Assembly (NCBI GenBank): GCA_036186865.1
Contig: AP025053.1
Span: forward strand, 35,332,477-35,396,476
Origin: Eustoma russellianum
Taxonomy: Eukaryota > Streptophyta > Magnoliopsida > Gentianales > Gentianaceae
Length of the DNA: 64,000 nt
Direction of reading: 5' to 3'
The notes beneath the pieces were generated by a model. It was given only the letters and a program-made list of their open reading frames with translations, was not told the origin of the DNA and made no database searches. Shown in pieces: positions 35,401 to 45,941 of the stretch. The translations under genes were made by a program, and so were the position numbers. Each line of letters begins with the position of its first letter. Within the stretch, counting starts at the first letter, position 1.

Positions 35401-38400
35401 AACTAATGTGTAATTATGGATGAAATTTCACACAAGTTACCCTGCGGTTGATGGTAATATGTGACTAATACAATTACCCTATGATTCGTGGCTTAATAAC
35501 ATATGTTGCGGACTCCAAACGAAAGACTTCTCTCAGCCAAATTTATAAGAAGAATAATGAGTCTCGTGCAGTCCAGTGCTGCTTTAGTTGGAAAAAGACA
35601 AAATCCTTCACAATATCCATTTGGGATGGCCTCATATTACAGGCAACTACAACTAGCCCATTAGCCTATGTTGTTTTACTCACAAGGAGGAAAAAAAAGT
35701 CAATCGTAGTAAAAAATTAAGGTTACTAGATTATAGCGAGATATACTTGGTTTATATTTCCAGGAAATGGAGAATAGCCAGATTCAGAATTCACATCACC
35801 ATCAGGATACCCCGTTGCTCTAAGTAAGGGATCGAGCTGATTGTATTCCACATTAATTACCATGGTCCGACCTGCCATAAGATCATTAGGTGTAAATACA
35901 AGTACGGAATTTAAGGTAAATTTATTTTTCAAGAGAAGAACCATCAAGTCCTACATGAGACTTTACTGTTACTAAAAATCTGCAGTTTTTTATCTTTGTT
36001 TTAAACACAAAATCTGCAGTAAGGAGCTATGATATGATTCCAACTGATTTTTGGAAAAGTGAAGATTTCACACGAAAAAAGAGAGTTTGTTTTTCCAAAA
36101 AACTTCTGCAAAAACAAACTCAAAACATATATGTGCTATTTTAGGTCGTGGTGGACGGTCCTGACCCAGATCTTATGTGCTACGTTGCTTCATTCTAACA
36201 CTGGCTTCCGCAAAACAAATTTCAAAAAACTTCTGCAAAAACAGGATTCAAGGCTGGATTCACTAGCCTGATTTCAGTAATGACACTAATACCCAAAAAA
36301 AGGGACAGGTTATCTAGTTGAGACTTTATTAGATTGACTGGGATGACAAGAACAACCATCAAGACAGTGTATGGAAGCTAAGTCTCAAATAACATGATTC
36401 GATTCTTGAAAAACCCTAAAATCAAGGGTTAGAAACACAAAACTCTTACAGAAAAGGAATGATCAATCAATATCAGCCATAGTGTAAAAGTTCAATTACC
36501 ATCTTTGTGAGTAAGTTTGGTTATGCCGCCAATAGCTTCTTTTGCTTTACGGGGAACAGCAAGAGAATTAACATGGTACTGTTTAGTAGCACTTACACCC
36601 AGTGAAGCTGGAATTGCCTAAAAGAGACTCAAATAGGAAAGGCAGTTTATATCCAAATTAAATAGAGTTCAGTTCAGAGAATAAGTAACATAGACAAGGA
36701 GATCCACTCACCTTAAAAAGAAGTCCATTTGTGTCTTGGAAAAACAAAACCCACCTTATACCAGCATCATGCCTACAACAGTGAGATGAGGGTGTCAACA
36801 CTATGCTTCCCCACGTGGCTTCTGACAGAAGATGTATCAGATATTTTTTTTAATTATTATTTTTTACTGTAAAGCATGAGCAATCCAAGGAAAATACATT
36901 TAGACTATACATAAGTAAACTGACCCTGTCCCGGAATACAACTAATACCTCCACATCAGATTTCCTCATCTATGACGGGGAAGCTGTCTCATGCTAGACC
37001 AATGACCTTACCAGATTCTTACTGTTGTTACATATTTCACCGCAAGAAAAAGAAAAAAAAAAGGTACTACTAATAATGATGAACTGCTACAAACAGAGCA
37101 GGATTGACCATTGTTTAAGAAGGCCACTTGAGTTATATAAAAAAAGGTACTACTAAGAATGATGAACTGCTATAAACAGAGCAGGATTGACCATTGTTTA
37201 AGAAGGCCACTTGAGTAAATAAGTGAATGAACATCTCCATGACCGTGAGGTTTTGTCTGTCAATATACATCTAGTTAGATGTCAAAACAAAAACAAACAA
37301 AAAAACACTGAAGCTCCTTGTTCTTTAATTGAAAAAAGAAATTCACTCCCACGGAAAATCTCAGAAACCAAAGAAACCTGGATCTTGTACTTATTCTGCG
37401 GGTCCAATGCAAGGTGTGCATCATTATCTAACAAACAAGCAACCTTTTCCTACAGATAGGGTAAAAGAAAAAAAAAATTGTAGAACCCAATCAAACCATT
37501 CATGTATATTTGAGTTCACCACCGATAGGCTGATATGCTAACCTGCTTCAGGAGCTTCACTTGAGTTGGTTTCATACCAAAATAAGCATTCGACTCTAAG
37601 AGACCTAGAGTCCGTGTATGTGTATCATCTGATGTCATTATGACAAAAGGGACCTCAGCTTCACAGCCACCTGAATATATAATGAGATTAACTTTAAATG
37701 ATAATGTAACTGAACCTACACAATAGATACAAAAAAGGAAACCCAAAAAAAAAAGAAAGAAAGGCCACCTATTCACAGGAAGTGAAAAACTGAGTGAGGA
37801 AAGCTTTGAAATAAAAGTACACGAAAAACATTCAAACACTAAGATGGATAGGTGAGAACAATATCAGAAAAAGAAGAAAAGAGGTTGTTAGGAGTGAAAT
37901 GCAGAAAACATTAGAAAAAGGATAAGAATAAAAAGATAACGCGTAGGATGTGTATATGAAGACCATCACAAAAGCACATGAAGATTTACAAAATACGACA
38001 GAGCAGCAATAGACTGCCTCTTCTATGGATAGAAGTAAGTTTGACATAAAACATATGAAACCTGAAACACTCTTTTAAGTTCTACAACTACAAGCCAACC
38101 TTCAACTTGTGAACAGCTTCTATCTTGTAAAGCAAGAACGGATTCAATATACTGCTGCAAGAAACACGATCCTGTAACAGACTCCGAAGGAAGAGCCACC
38201 TTCAAGAGTAAATGACCGGAGTTAATCAAACAAAAATCGTTGAATTTTCAGTGAAAGAGCAGATAATGCAGGAATCAAGAGTAAATGAGAGGAGTTAATC
38301 AAACAAAAATCGTTGAATTTCAGTGAAAGAACAGACAATGCAGGAAACAAGCAAACTAAATCTTATATGCCAAGTATACAACAACAACATTACCCGATTG

Positions 38401-40213
38401 CCTTAGAGGCTCCCGCCTATGGCGGGGTATGGGAGGGTCGGATATACGCAACCATATCCAAGTGTTAGAAACACACAGAAATTGTTTTCCGATGACTCAT
38501 AATGATTTATTTAAAACGCCTGTCAGTTTTACCTTAATTCCATTATATCCAAGCCGTTCCCCAAGGCCCCCAGCAACAAGGACAAAAGCAGCCTTTCGTG
38601 CTTCCCTAACACCAGCCTCCTCGTAGCCTACAAAATCCTCATCACCAAATGTCAGAACTTCTCCAGATGGGACCTACAAAATTATTTTTGCAAACAAGGT
38701 TAATAACAAAATGATTTAGTACTTGCAGCAAACATTAACGAGAAAACTTCAACTACAAATGAGACAGACGAGGACTGTGAATTGAGTCAACATTAAGTTT
38801 CTTAATGTATTTTAGTACAGCTGAAATTGTATCAGTAAATCAAAGTTATTGTCATCAATATCAAGTACATTTATGCTTTAGACCAGAATAGCAAGACATA
38901 GCCAAAAAAGAAAAAAAGCGAGTGGAGACGTAGAAAACACTGTAGGATACAAAAGAAGCATAAGTAAAGAACATAAATTCATCTTTCAATGGGTTAGGCA
39001 TAACATAGACAACCATTTCTTCTAACCTCATGATGTGCCCAAATATATAGAAATATCTTAATACACTCGCTCTTAATCATTTTAGGCCTTCCAACAACCT
39101 TTTGTAGCATGTCTAACTCTAACCTACAGGCTGCACCATATCAAATAGGGACGTCTGGAAGTACCTACTGCACATGCATTGCCTAAAATACCTAATACAT
39201 ATTTTCAGTCACTTCATAATCAGCAAGCTTTAACTTGGACAACCAACATAAAAGAACAAAGAGAAAACACAAATGAGCCAGCTCACAGAAGGTGTAAACC
39301 CATCATATGGGTTCTTCCCAGCCTTTGAATCCGCTAGAAGTTCCCTGGCGGTTTTAATGTAGGATGCTAAGCCCCCAGGATAACTTGAATCGAGGAGAAC
39401 CACCTGAGACAAAATATTTTTTCATAACATCGGTGGGGTCAGATCTCAAAATTCACGAGAAGCAATTCACTATTAGCATTGAATATATATGGATTAATAA
39501 GAGTTCCCAAAAAGTTTTCAGATCAACAGAAACTACACTTTAAAAAAAAATATTTACATTACTTGATCAAAAAAGGCATGCTTCTCGTCATCTTCTACCC
39601 CTGGTTCAGGCCATCCATCAAACAAATGACTTTGTTCCAATCTTATTAAAATCTTTGCCAACTCCACCTGCAAAACAATCTGATAATGACATACAACAAA
39701 AAAAGAAAAAGCCAATCTGTATGTTTGTTTAAATTTTACAAGGAAAAGAAGATTAGGGGCAGGCATAAGGTATATAGAGGCAGTAGCCCTCTGAAACATA
39801 AAAATTATATAAGCTTTCCATAAAAGCCATGCAAATTTTTATATCAAACTTCATTCAAAGAGAAGGGGGGGGGGGAGGACAAACTTTTTTCCGGTGTTAT
39901 TTTTCTCGCAGATAAGCAAATTATTATTTTTTACTTTGCACCCCAATGTCATTAACCCTGCATCAAGCCCTGTTACTGTGCAAACAGGAATTCATACGCT
40001 GATTATAGTCAAACAGTAGGCTGCAAATATGATCGAACACAAAATGTAAATTTTCGTGATAAAGAAGAACTAGAGAGCAACAGAAAATCTGACCTGCTGC
40101 GGGGAGAGGAGGTGAAGGTTTTTGTGAAGATTTGGAGAAGCAGCGGCTACGTAGTCATTGTCAATGCAGAGTCTCGAGAGATCATCGGCAGTGGAAGAAG
40201 CAGAAAAGTCCAT
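32441..40213 (-). CDS. USP: UDP-sugar pyrophosphorylase, 17 exons
   Basis: Exons: 40094-40213, 39563-39667, 39287-39403, 38533-38673, 38100-38199, 37543-37670, 37378-37449, 37192-37256, 36712-36772, 36500-36617, 35747-35871, 35199-35275, 34092-34197, 33913-33972, 33298-33378, 32796-33035 and 32441-32608. All are GT-AG and in phase, giving 627 residues; Arabidopsis USP is about 614. The nucleotide-binding loop LVAGGLGERLG is at about 146-156. Other USP signatures are KPHGHGDVHSL, WVLFFQDTNGLLF, NVEYNQLDPLLRATG and EYNQ-to-PFPGNINQ. USP makes UDP-Glc, -Gal, -GlcA, -Xyl and -Ara from the sugar-1-phosphates plus UTP in the cytosol and is the last step of sugar salvage for wall precursors. The gene carries an hAT-like MITE, a SINE fragment and three tandem duplications in its introns. 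One of these copied the end of exon 8. I see no break. Confidence 0.95.
33568..33862. mobile_element. hAT-like MITE in a USP intron
   Basis: The terminal inverted repeats read TAGGGGTGTTAACGAAC and, from the right, TAGGGCTGTTGAACGAA. Flanks GACCTATG (33560-33567) and GACATATG (33863-33870) match at 7 of 8 positions, an old hAT-type 8-bp target duplication. The interior repeats GTTCG/CGAAC and GTTTAGCTAAACGA palindromes. It is 295 bp and non-coding, and lies in the intron between exons 14 and 15. Confidence 0.8.
34309..34380. repeat. 36-bp tandem duplication in a USP intron
   Basis: TCCATTCACAAATATATTCC occurs at 34309 and again at 34345 with the following TTGGGACCAGAGGA intact. It lies between exons 12 and 13. 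Confidence 0.9.
37053..37216. repeat. 83-bp tandem duplication across the USP exon 8 / intron 8 border
   Basis: Copies lie at about 37053-37133 and 37136-37216 with few differences. The right copy holds the last 25 nt of exon 8 and its splice donor. The left copy repeats those 25 nt and the donor (CAATG|GTCAATCC in gene sense) inside intron 8. The true exon is identified by its open frame (KPHGHGDVHSL). Confidence 0.9.
38202..38347. repeat. 73-bp tandem duplication in USP intron 4
   Basis: TCAAGAGTAAATGACCGGAG at 38202 and TCAAGAGTAAATGAGAGGAG at 38275 begin two near-identical units. The right-strand gene reads the 38202 copy up to the exon 5 acceptor (38199/38200), so the duplication starts at the edge of the splice site. 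Confidence 0.88.
38382..38502 (-). mobile_element. SINE-like (TTG)n-family repeat, copy 5, in a USP intron
   Basis: It begins CAACAACATTACCCGATTGCC and continues GGGGTATGGGAGGGTCGGAT and GTGTTAGAAACACACAG. This is the best-preserved tail and shows the likeness to AU/TS plant SINEs. Confidence 0.65.
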
Positions 40214-41770
40214 GTGTTGACCGCCAGAATTCAGATCCAATGACAGTGGAAAAATAACAATTCCAGCCTGGCAAAAAGCGTCAGTACTGGGAGAACAAAG
40301 AAATCTATGCCATAACTGGAAAACAAAGAGATTTATGCTATAACTGAAAATTGCTGCAGGTTGAGAAACTGCTTAAGCTATCGAAGCAAAGTTTCAAATT
40401 AGGAAGCAAGATGCATGAAGAGGAAATAAATAATATTAAAATCTTCTAACGGATATCCACAACAATTTTTCTCCTTTTTCTTCCCTAATTTCCCCCCCAA
40501 ATTTTCAGTTCTTCTCCAACTCTCTTTCCCCTCTCTCTCGTCTATATCTATACTGGCTAAATAACCGCACAAGAATAAGAACTAGAAGTCAAAATAAAAA
40601 TGAAAACAATATTACAAAAACAGAAAAATGTAATAGTAATCACATGAAAATTAACACAATACCAGAGAATGCTCAACTTCATATAAAAATTGTTTCAATC
40701 TTCTTGTAGAACAGTAACCCTGTATTTGAGATATTGCACAAGGATTTATTGGAATATATTCTATCTTTTCAACTTTTTTACTTCATGAACAAATTGATAG
40801 CGTTCAGCTGTATATATTATTAGCCTTTTTTTTCCTTATGAAGTAGAAAGTTCTCTAATATTTTCTTGCATAGATGAAAGCTCAATGTCCACGACCACTA
40901 AAAGACGCTTATTGTTGATACAAGCTTGACTATTTGTCACGAGAGTAAAACACACGCTTAAACGAATGGGTCAATATAAGGAGAAAACAAAACAGAAGAC
41001 AGGAGTTTACCTGGTATGAAGACCAAGACTGAACAATATCTTGGAGACAGTTAAATCAGCAAGTCCCTATACCCAAAAAAAAAAAAAAATGAATTTCCTT
41101 TGACTCAATGGTCTCAACAGTTTCATTGCACCAAAAATTTAAGAACATTTGAGCCCACAACTTCGAGTTATTCATTTAAATTAAGGATCTCCATAGAAAA
41201 TATAGCCAATTTCCAAGCTAATGAACTCAACCACAAATTCCTACCATAAATCATACTTCAAAATTGGCAGAAACACCAGACCCTGAAGATTTGACTACGT
41301 TCAAGATTTCAGTCCTCTCTCTACTGTATTTAAAAGTTGTACGTTTGCTTAACCAACTCAGAATTTTAACCAGATTGCCAACTCACTAAACTATAACAAA
41401 AATACATTAGAATATCATTCTCAAAATGGAGAAATTACTGCAGTAATAGGAAATCGCCAAAGGTTGAAAATCGAAAGAGGAAGACTTTATGTGACACGTT
41501 TCCTCCTTAATGGTCATTCTGATTTTAGAAAGAGAAAAATGTAAGCTTTAATTTAATAATGAGATGACTAACAGCATTGCAGAAGGGAATTTGGATAAGT
41601 ATGTTGCAATAAATGAGATAATCACGGTACATTTGACCTGCTAATAATCGTCGTATGTTGCAATAAATGATATAATCAGAGCACATGTAACAAATGTTGC
41701 CACATAAGAATTGATTCTGGACATGAGCAGTACATTGCACAGTTTTCTTTGAAGACTGTTCAAAACGGGT
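40214..41770. other. USP upstream region, no coding exon seen
   Basis: Probably the USP 5' leader and promoter. An acceptor-like TTTTTGCCAG lies about 55 bp upstream of the ATG (near 40269, gene sense), so a 5'-UTR intron is possible. I did not identify the matching donor with confidence. Confidence 0.45.
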
Positions 41771-41953
41771 TCAAATCTCCTCACCCCCACTCCCTCACCG
41801 CATGCGTCACCGCGTGACACGTGGCAACAGGGGAGGGTGGTGAGGCTAGATGAGGGTTACCCTCATCCAGCCTCACCGCCCCCACCTGCTGCCACGTGTC
41901 GCGCTGTGGACCGCGCGGTGACTCACCGCGCGGTGAGGAGATCCCAACCCGTT
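41771..41953. repeat. Foldback MITE, GGTGAGG family, copy 3
   Basis: The best-preserved palindrome of the family: GGTGGTGAGGCTAGATGAGG faces CCTCATCCAGCCTCACCGCC. Outer arms carry GACACGTGGCAAC and GCTGCCACGTGTCGC. The ends read AAATCTCCTCACCCCC and GCGGTGAGGAGATCC. Confidence 0.75.
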
Positions 41954-41970
41954 CAAAACTACTACAATTT

Positions 41971-42084
41971 GGGGGGGGGGGGGGGGGAATCTTCTATGCA
42001 TCTATCCCTTTCCTGTCCCCTTCTCTGACACACCAGTCAAAACTCACGTCAACCCCCCCCCCCCCCCCTCCCTTTTTTTTTTTT
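41971..42084. repeat. Poly-G / poly-C / poly-T homopolymer cluster
   Basis: A run of 17 G (41971-41987) is followed about 65 bp later by 16 C (42053-42068) and then 12 T (42073-42084). The G and C runs are complementary and could pair in one strand. Confidence 0.85.
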
Positions 42085-43518
42085 AAACACCACTCGCTTC
42101 CCGTTAACTTCCTTTCCGTCACTAAGGGTGACGTGTTCGTTATCATGACTTTAAAACAATTATCGAAAATAAGGATTGGATAAAATGGCAATGCCTTCGC
42201 AGAAAATCGCCGCCAGGAGGAGAAATCTGATAATCAAGAGCAACAATAGCTTGCAGCAATTTGGGAATCATTTAGAGAGGCACCAAATCAACCCAGAAAA
42301 CGAATCAACCAAATTCGCAGTCCAGGGATTCCAGCTATCAAGAACTAGCAATTATCAAGACTAGTCTACAGGATAAAAATAAGTTGTATCTATGCAACAA
42401 ATATTTAAAGCATAGCAACAGAAGGTCGGTTGAAGTGGAGATAAAAGAAGCTACTTTGATTACCGGGAAAGTGATTGGATACAAAGGTGGCTAGGGCTTC
42501 CGGAGTTATGGAGATTTCGCCGTTCCGATGTGGAGGCAAAAGAAATCTTGCCGGTTTTCAAGAATATCGAGACTAGATTTTTTTTAATTAAAAAAGGGAA
42601 ATTAATGACAAAGGCGTTAAAAACTAATGGGAAGGCAGTAAGACGTGATTCAAAAAGAGTGAACCCTGTCAAGTTTCGGGCCCGTATTCTTGCAGTTGTG
42701 AAAATTCTGTTCCTTGGGTTCGATTCCCAATTGGGATTCGAATGCCAACCAGGTCGGAGTCTGGCTGTTCCCATCGGAGAGTACGTAACATATTTTAAAA
42801 GTAAACTAACCTTAAACTAACTGTAGTTGTGTGACAATGGAATGAGGCTTTGAAATCAAACGGCCATCGTGTGGCGGCGGTCGGAGGTTATTTGTCAAAC
42901 TGAGCAGATGAAGACGACGTGGGAACAGAGGACAGGCGGTTCCGCCGCTTTTCTTTCCTTTTCCTTTTTTTTTTAATACTTATTATTAGATAACGTTTCT
43001 ACTCTTTAGTATAGAATAAAAAATAAAAAAGAGTTGTTGATTTTTAATCTACCTTGTAAATTCTAGATGGATTGTTTTTTTTGGGAAAAGATCGTATTAT
43101 TCACATAAAATATATTCGTTTACAACCATGTAAAATATCTAGTTTTACGATATGTTTACCTAAACATGATTTTTAAAAAAGTCAAATAGAATCTTTAATA
43201 GTGTGGAAGATAACATAAATAAATATTCAAAACATTATCTATCTGTCTGTTTTTTTTTTTTTGAGAAACTATCTGTGAAAAAAAATTATCTATCAATGAT
43301 AGACATTTCTTTTCTTTTTGAAATCATCGGTGTAGACTTAATTGAATCAAATATGATGTTTTGTCACAAAAAAAAAAAAAAGGTTACTCGTCATAACCTA
43401 CGTAGACTTTAAGGAAACCCAACATGAGAGAAAGAAACTAAAAGATAAGAGTAGACTCTATCCGTTAAAGATTAACGTTTATATTTTTTTTTGCGTGAAA
43501 GGATCATTTCATTACTCA
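42085..43518. other. No confident gene
   Basis: A 59-codon frame on the + strand begins at ATG 42182 (PSQKIAARRRNLIIK) and ends at a TAG near 42363; I recognise no family. On the - strand around 42460-42530, AT-richness drops and a stretch reads AAGCCCTAGCCACC, which looks like a plant 5' leader. This could belong to USP or to an unrecognised gene. The rest is AT-rich. Confidence 0.35.
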
Positions 43519-44035
43519 TCAAGTACGAGTTGTACAATGATAATCTAGTAAAAGTATCAAAAACGAATAAGGTACTACCAGACCACTTAGCTGTCCTAGC
43601 CTACAGTATAGGAATCTACAAGTATATTGTGTTTGAAGATCTTCGACTCTCTTTAGTGTATACCGAATGAATCGATTTGGAGAGGGTAGAGAGTCCACGC
43701 TTCCATAAACCATATTGTTCCGCCATTTCCATATTCCATACGAGATCTCTCGGAATAGATAGTCCCACCTGATTTTGAATCCCTGCTTCCCCATATTCAC
43801 TGTCAAGTTCATGTCCAGCCATTCTGTCATCTTTGTAGGGGTCAAGAATTGGTTCCACCGCCCCTGCTGTATCAAAAGTTGCCAGACCCTTAAGGCCCAA
43901 TTACAGTCCCTTAACTCGTGTATTTATCCTACATTCACAGTGTCACAGATCATGCATCCATGCCCCCTTGCAGATGGCGTCTCCGCAGGAAAGTCGCCGT
44001 CGGCAAGGTTGTATGTCGCATCCGCCAAAGGAATA
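43519..44035 (-). pseudogene. LINE retrotransposon remnant, C-terminal zf-RVT region
   Basis: In pieces on the - strand: LPTATFLRRRHLQGG, then (frame change) a CMIC pair, a stop, HELRDCNWALRVWQLLI and later GIWKWRNNMVYGS. These are the C-x2-C, H-x-LRDC, A-x2-VW and W-KWRN landmarks of the zinc-binding segment after the reverse transcriptase in plant L1-like LINEs. At least one frameshift and one stop break it. No reverse transcriptase or endonuclease is left. Confidence 0.75.
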
Positions 44036-44140
44036 AGTTGAGCCATAACGGTCCCCTCATGCCCCAGATTATTCGCATCATTAACGTTTATATTTTGTAT
44101 GAATATATATCACCAACTAATATGGAAAGATACCAAACCA

Positions 44141-44373
44141 ATATTAACCTAGGAATCGAGAAGACTCAAAGGGAAATCACTAAAAATCAATGCAGCGAAA
44201 TTGTCTTGGCTGCGATGGTATACTTTATATGGCAAGGACGTAATAGATATATTTTTGAAAGAGAAGCATTTATATCTATGGATGTTACGCATAGAATATG
44301 TACACATGTATATAGAGTGATGTATAAGCTATACTCACAAATCTTAGACATTGGCGCTGCTCAAATGTTTTAA
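44141..44373 (+). pseudogene. LINE retrotransposon remnant, opposite orientation
   Basis: The + strand encodes CSEIVLAAMVYFIWQGRNRY followed by IFERE and about 50 more residues to a TAA. The A-x-VY-x-IW-x2-RN pattern is the same LINE C-terminal segment as in the neighbour, but on the other strand and from a different subfamily. A likely 3' tail follows to about 44500 (TTAACATTTTAACCAAAAAA). Confidence 0.7.
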
Positions 44374-44499
44374 GATTGCTATACTAGATAGTGCATGTAG
44401 GTCAGCACATGTACTTACAAGTGAGACTTTTGTATGGGTAACATCCCCTTGATGCATGGATTTCTCTGGTTAATATATTAACATTTTAACCAAAAAATA

Positions 44500-45936
44500 A
44501 TAATATGGAAATATTTCACAACAAATATGGAAAACACCCTATTCCCTTTATATGATCAATAATCCTACCGTTGGTCTCCTGAGATACAAGTTGGACGACA
44601 ACCACTTTAATTTAATTCTTTTAAAGATATCGCTTTGTGTCGTTAAGATATAGTGGGTATGAGTATTATTATTTTTGTTTTTAAGCCTATTTTAGTTATT
44701 CATCCACCCCCAACCCCACCAACATACACGACAGTCAAAAGACAAAATGCCTACAAAAAAATAGCTGGATTTTTTTTTGCATTTAATTTCACATGTGATA
44801 TTTGTAATTATTGTTTAATTATAATAATCAATCATTATGGATTTTTGTATTTTCGCATTTGACTCAGAGTGTCGCCGTTTGCATTACTTCGACAACGCTG
44901 TTGATGCTATTAATGATGTCACGATATTTGTGCAAATATATTTCCACGATTGGTTTCACTGTCTAAAAACCATCTGATATTATTTAGTTATATATTTGGT
45001 AACTGTAGAAGTGTATTACACCCAAATATTAGAGTTTGATTGTAAGACTTTTTTCTATAACGAACTTTCAGATATTAAAAGATTTTTCAATTGACTTGGC
45101 CATTTTATTTTGGCAACCCAAATACGGGATCTAAACAAGAACTTTTTTTTTTTTGGACAACCAACCAATGACTTTGTTCCAACAAAATTACATTTGATTA
45201 TTTATATGCGATGTTCCACTAGATGATTCATTGTTTTGGATTGTTAAGTGAACTAATCTTCCTTCCTAATGCCAATTCACGCTGAGTACACAAGCGCAAA
45301 TCTGTCTAAGAATTTTTTAAGCAACAACAATGAGACTACCTTGATCTTGTAACTGTCACTCTTTCCATGGTTTCGTACGTTTTGGATATAGCACGCCCCT
45401 TCTTTTTTTAATATAAAAAATCGACACCTTAACACCTGATATTTCCGTAGGAACATAAATGAATCCGTCTCTTCTGCGTCGAAAAAGGTAGGGAAGATAA
45501 AAAGAGTGGGATCTACGGCTAACTCAATCAATCTGAAAGGGAAGTCGGTCTAGCTTTCTTTCCGAGTCATCAATAACTGCTAGACTTTTAACGGGTCTGG
45601 CTTTTTTTAATGGTCGACAGTTATAGGGCGAGTTACATACTTCCTCCATTACATGTCATGTGTATGCTTAGCTTCTATTTTGAAATATCATACAACATGA
45701 CACATTTTGTCAAAATAAATCATATCGGTTCAATTATTATTTGTCACTACGCTATTAGTTCAAAGAATTTTTAGAATTCAATGGTTGTAAACTGAAAGTT
45801 TCTCGCTCCCGTAGAAACAAGTCGGCACTTTTTCAGCTTGTTATCATATAGTTCGAAAAGTTCTACCGTATGTCTTTTTCATTGCATTAAATATACTTCT
45901 CTAAGGATATCGGGAGGGGGGGGGGGGGGGAAGAGA
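44500..45936. other. Intergenic DNA, no gene seen
   Basis: AT-rich. An 84-codon minus-strand frame at 45277-45531 has no motif. A poly-G run ends at 45930, about 11 bp from the chromovirus insertion point. Confidence 0.5.
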
Positions 45937-45941
45937 TAGTA

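Noticed and set aside
42182..42364. 59-codon + strand frame (PSQKIAARRRNLIIK)
   Set aside because: No family recognised and no neighbouring exon; the stretch may equally be leader or promoter of a minus-strand gene.
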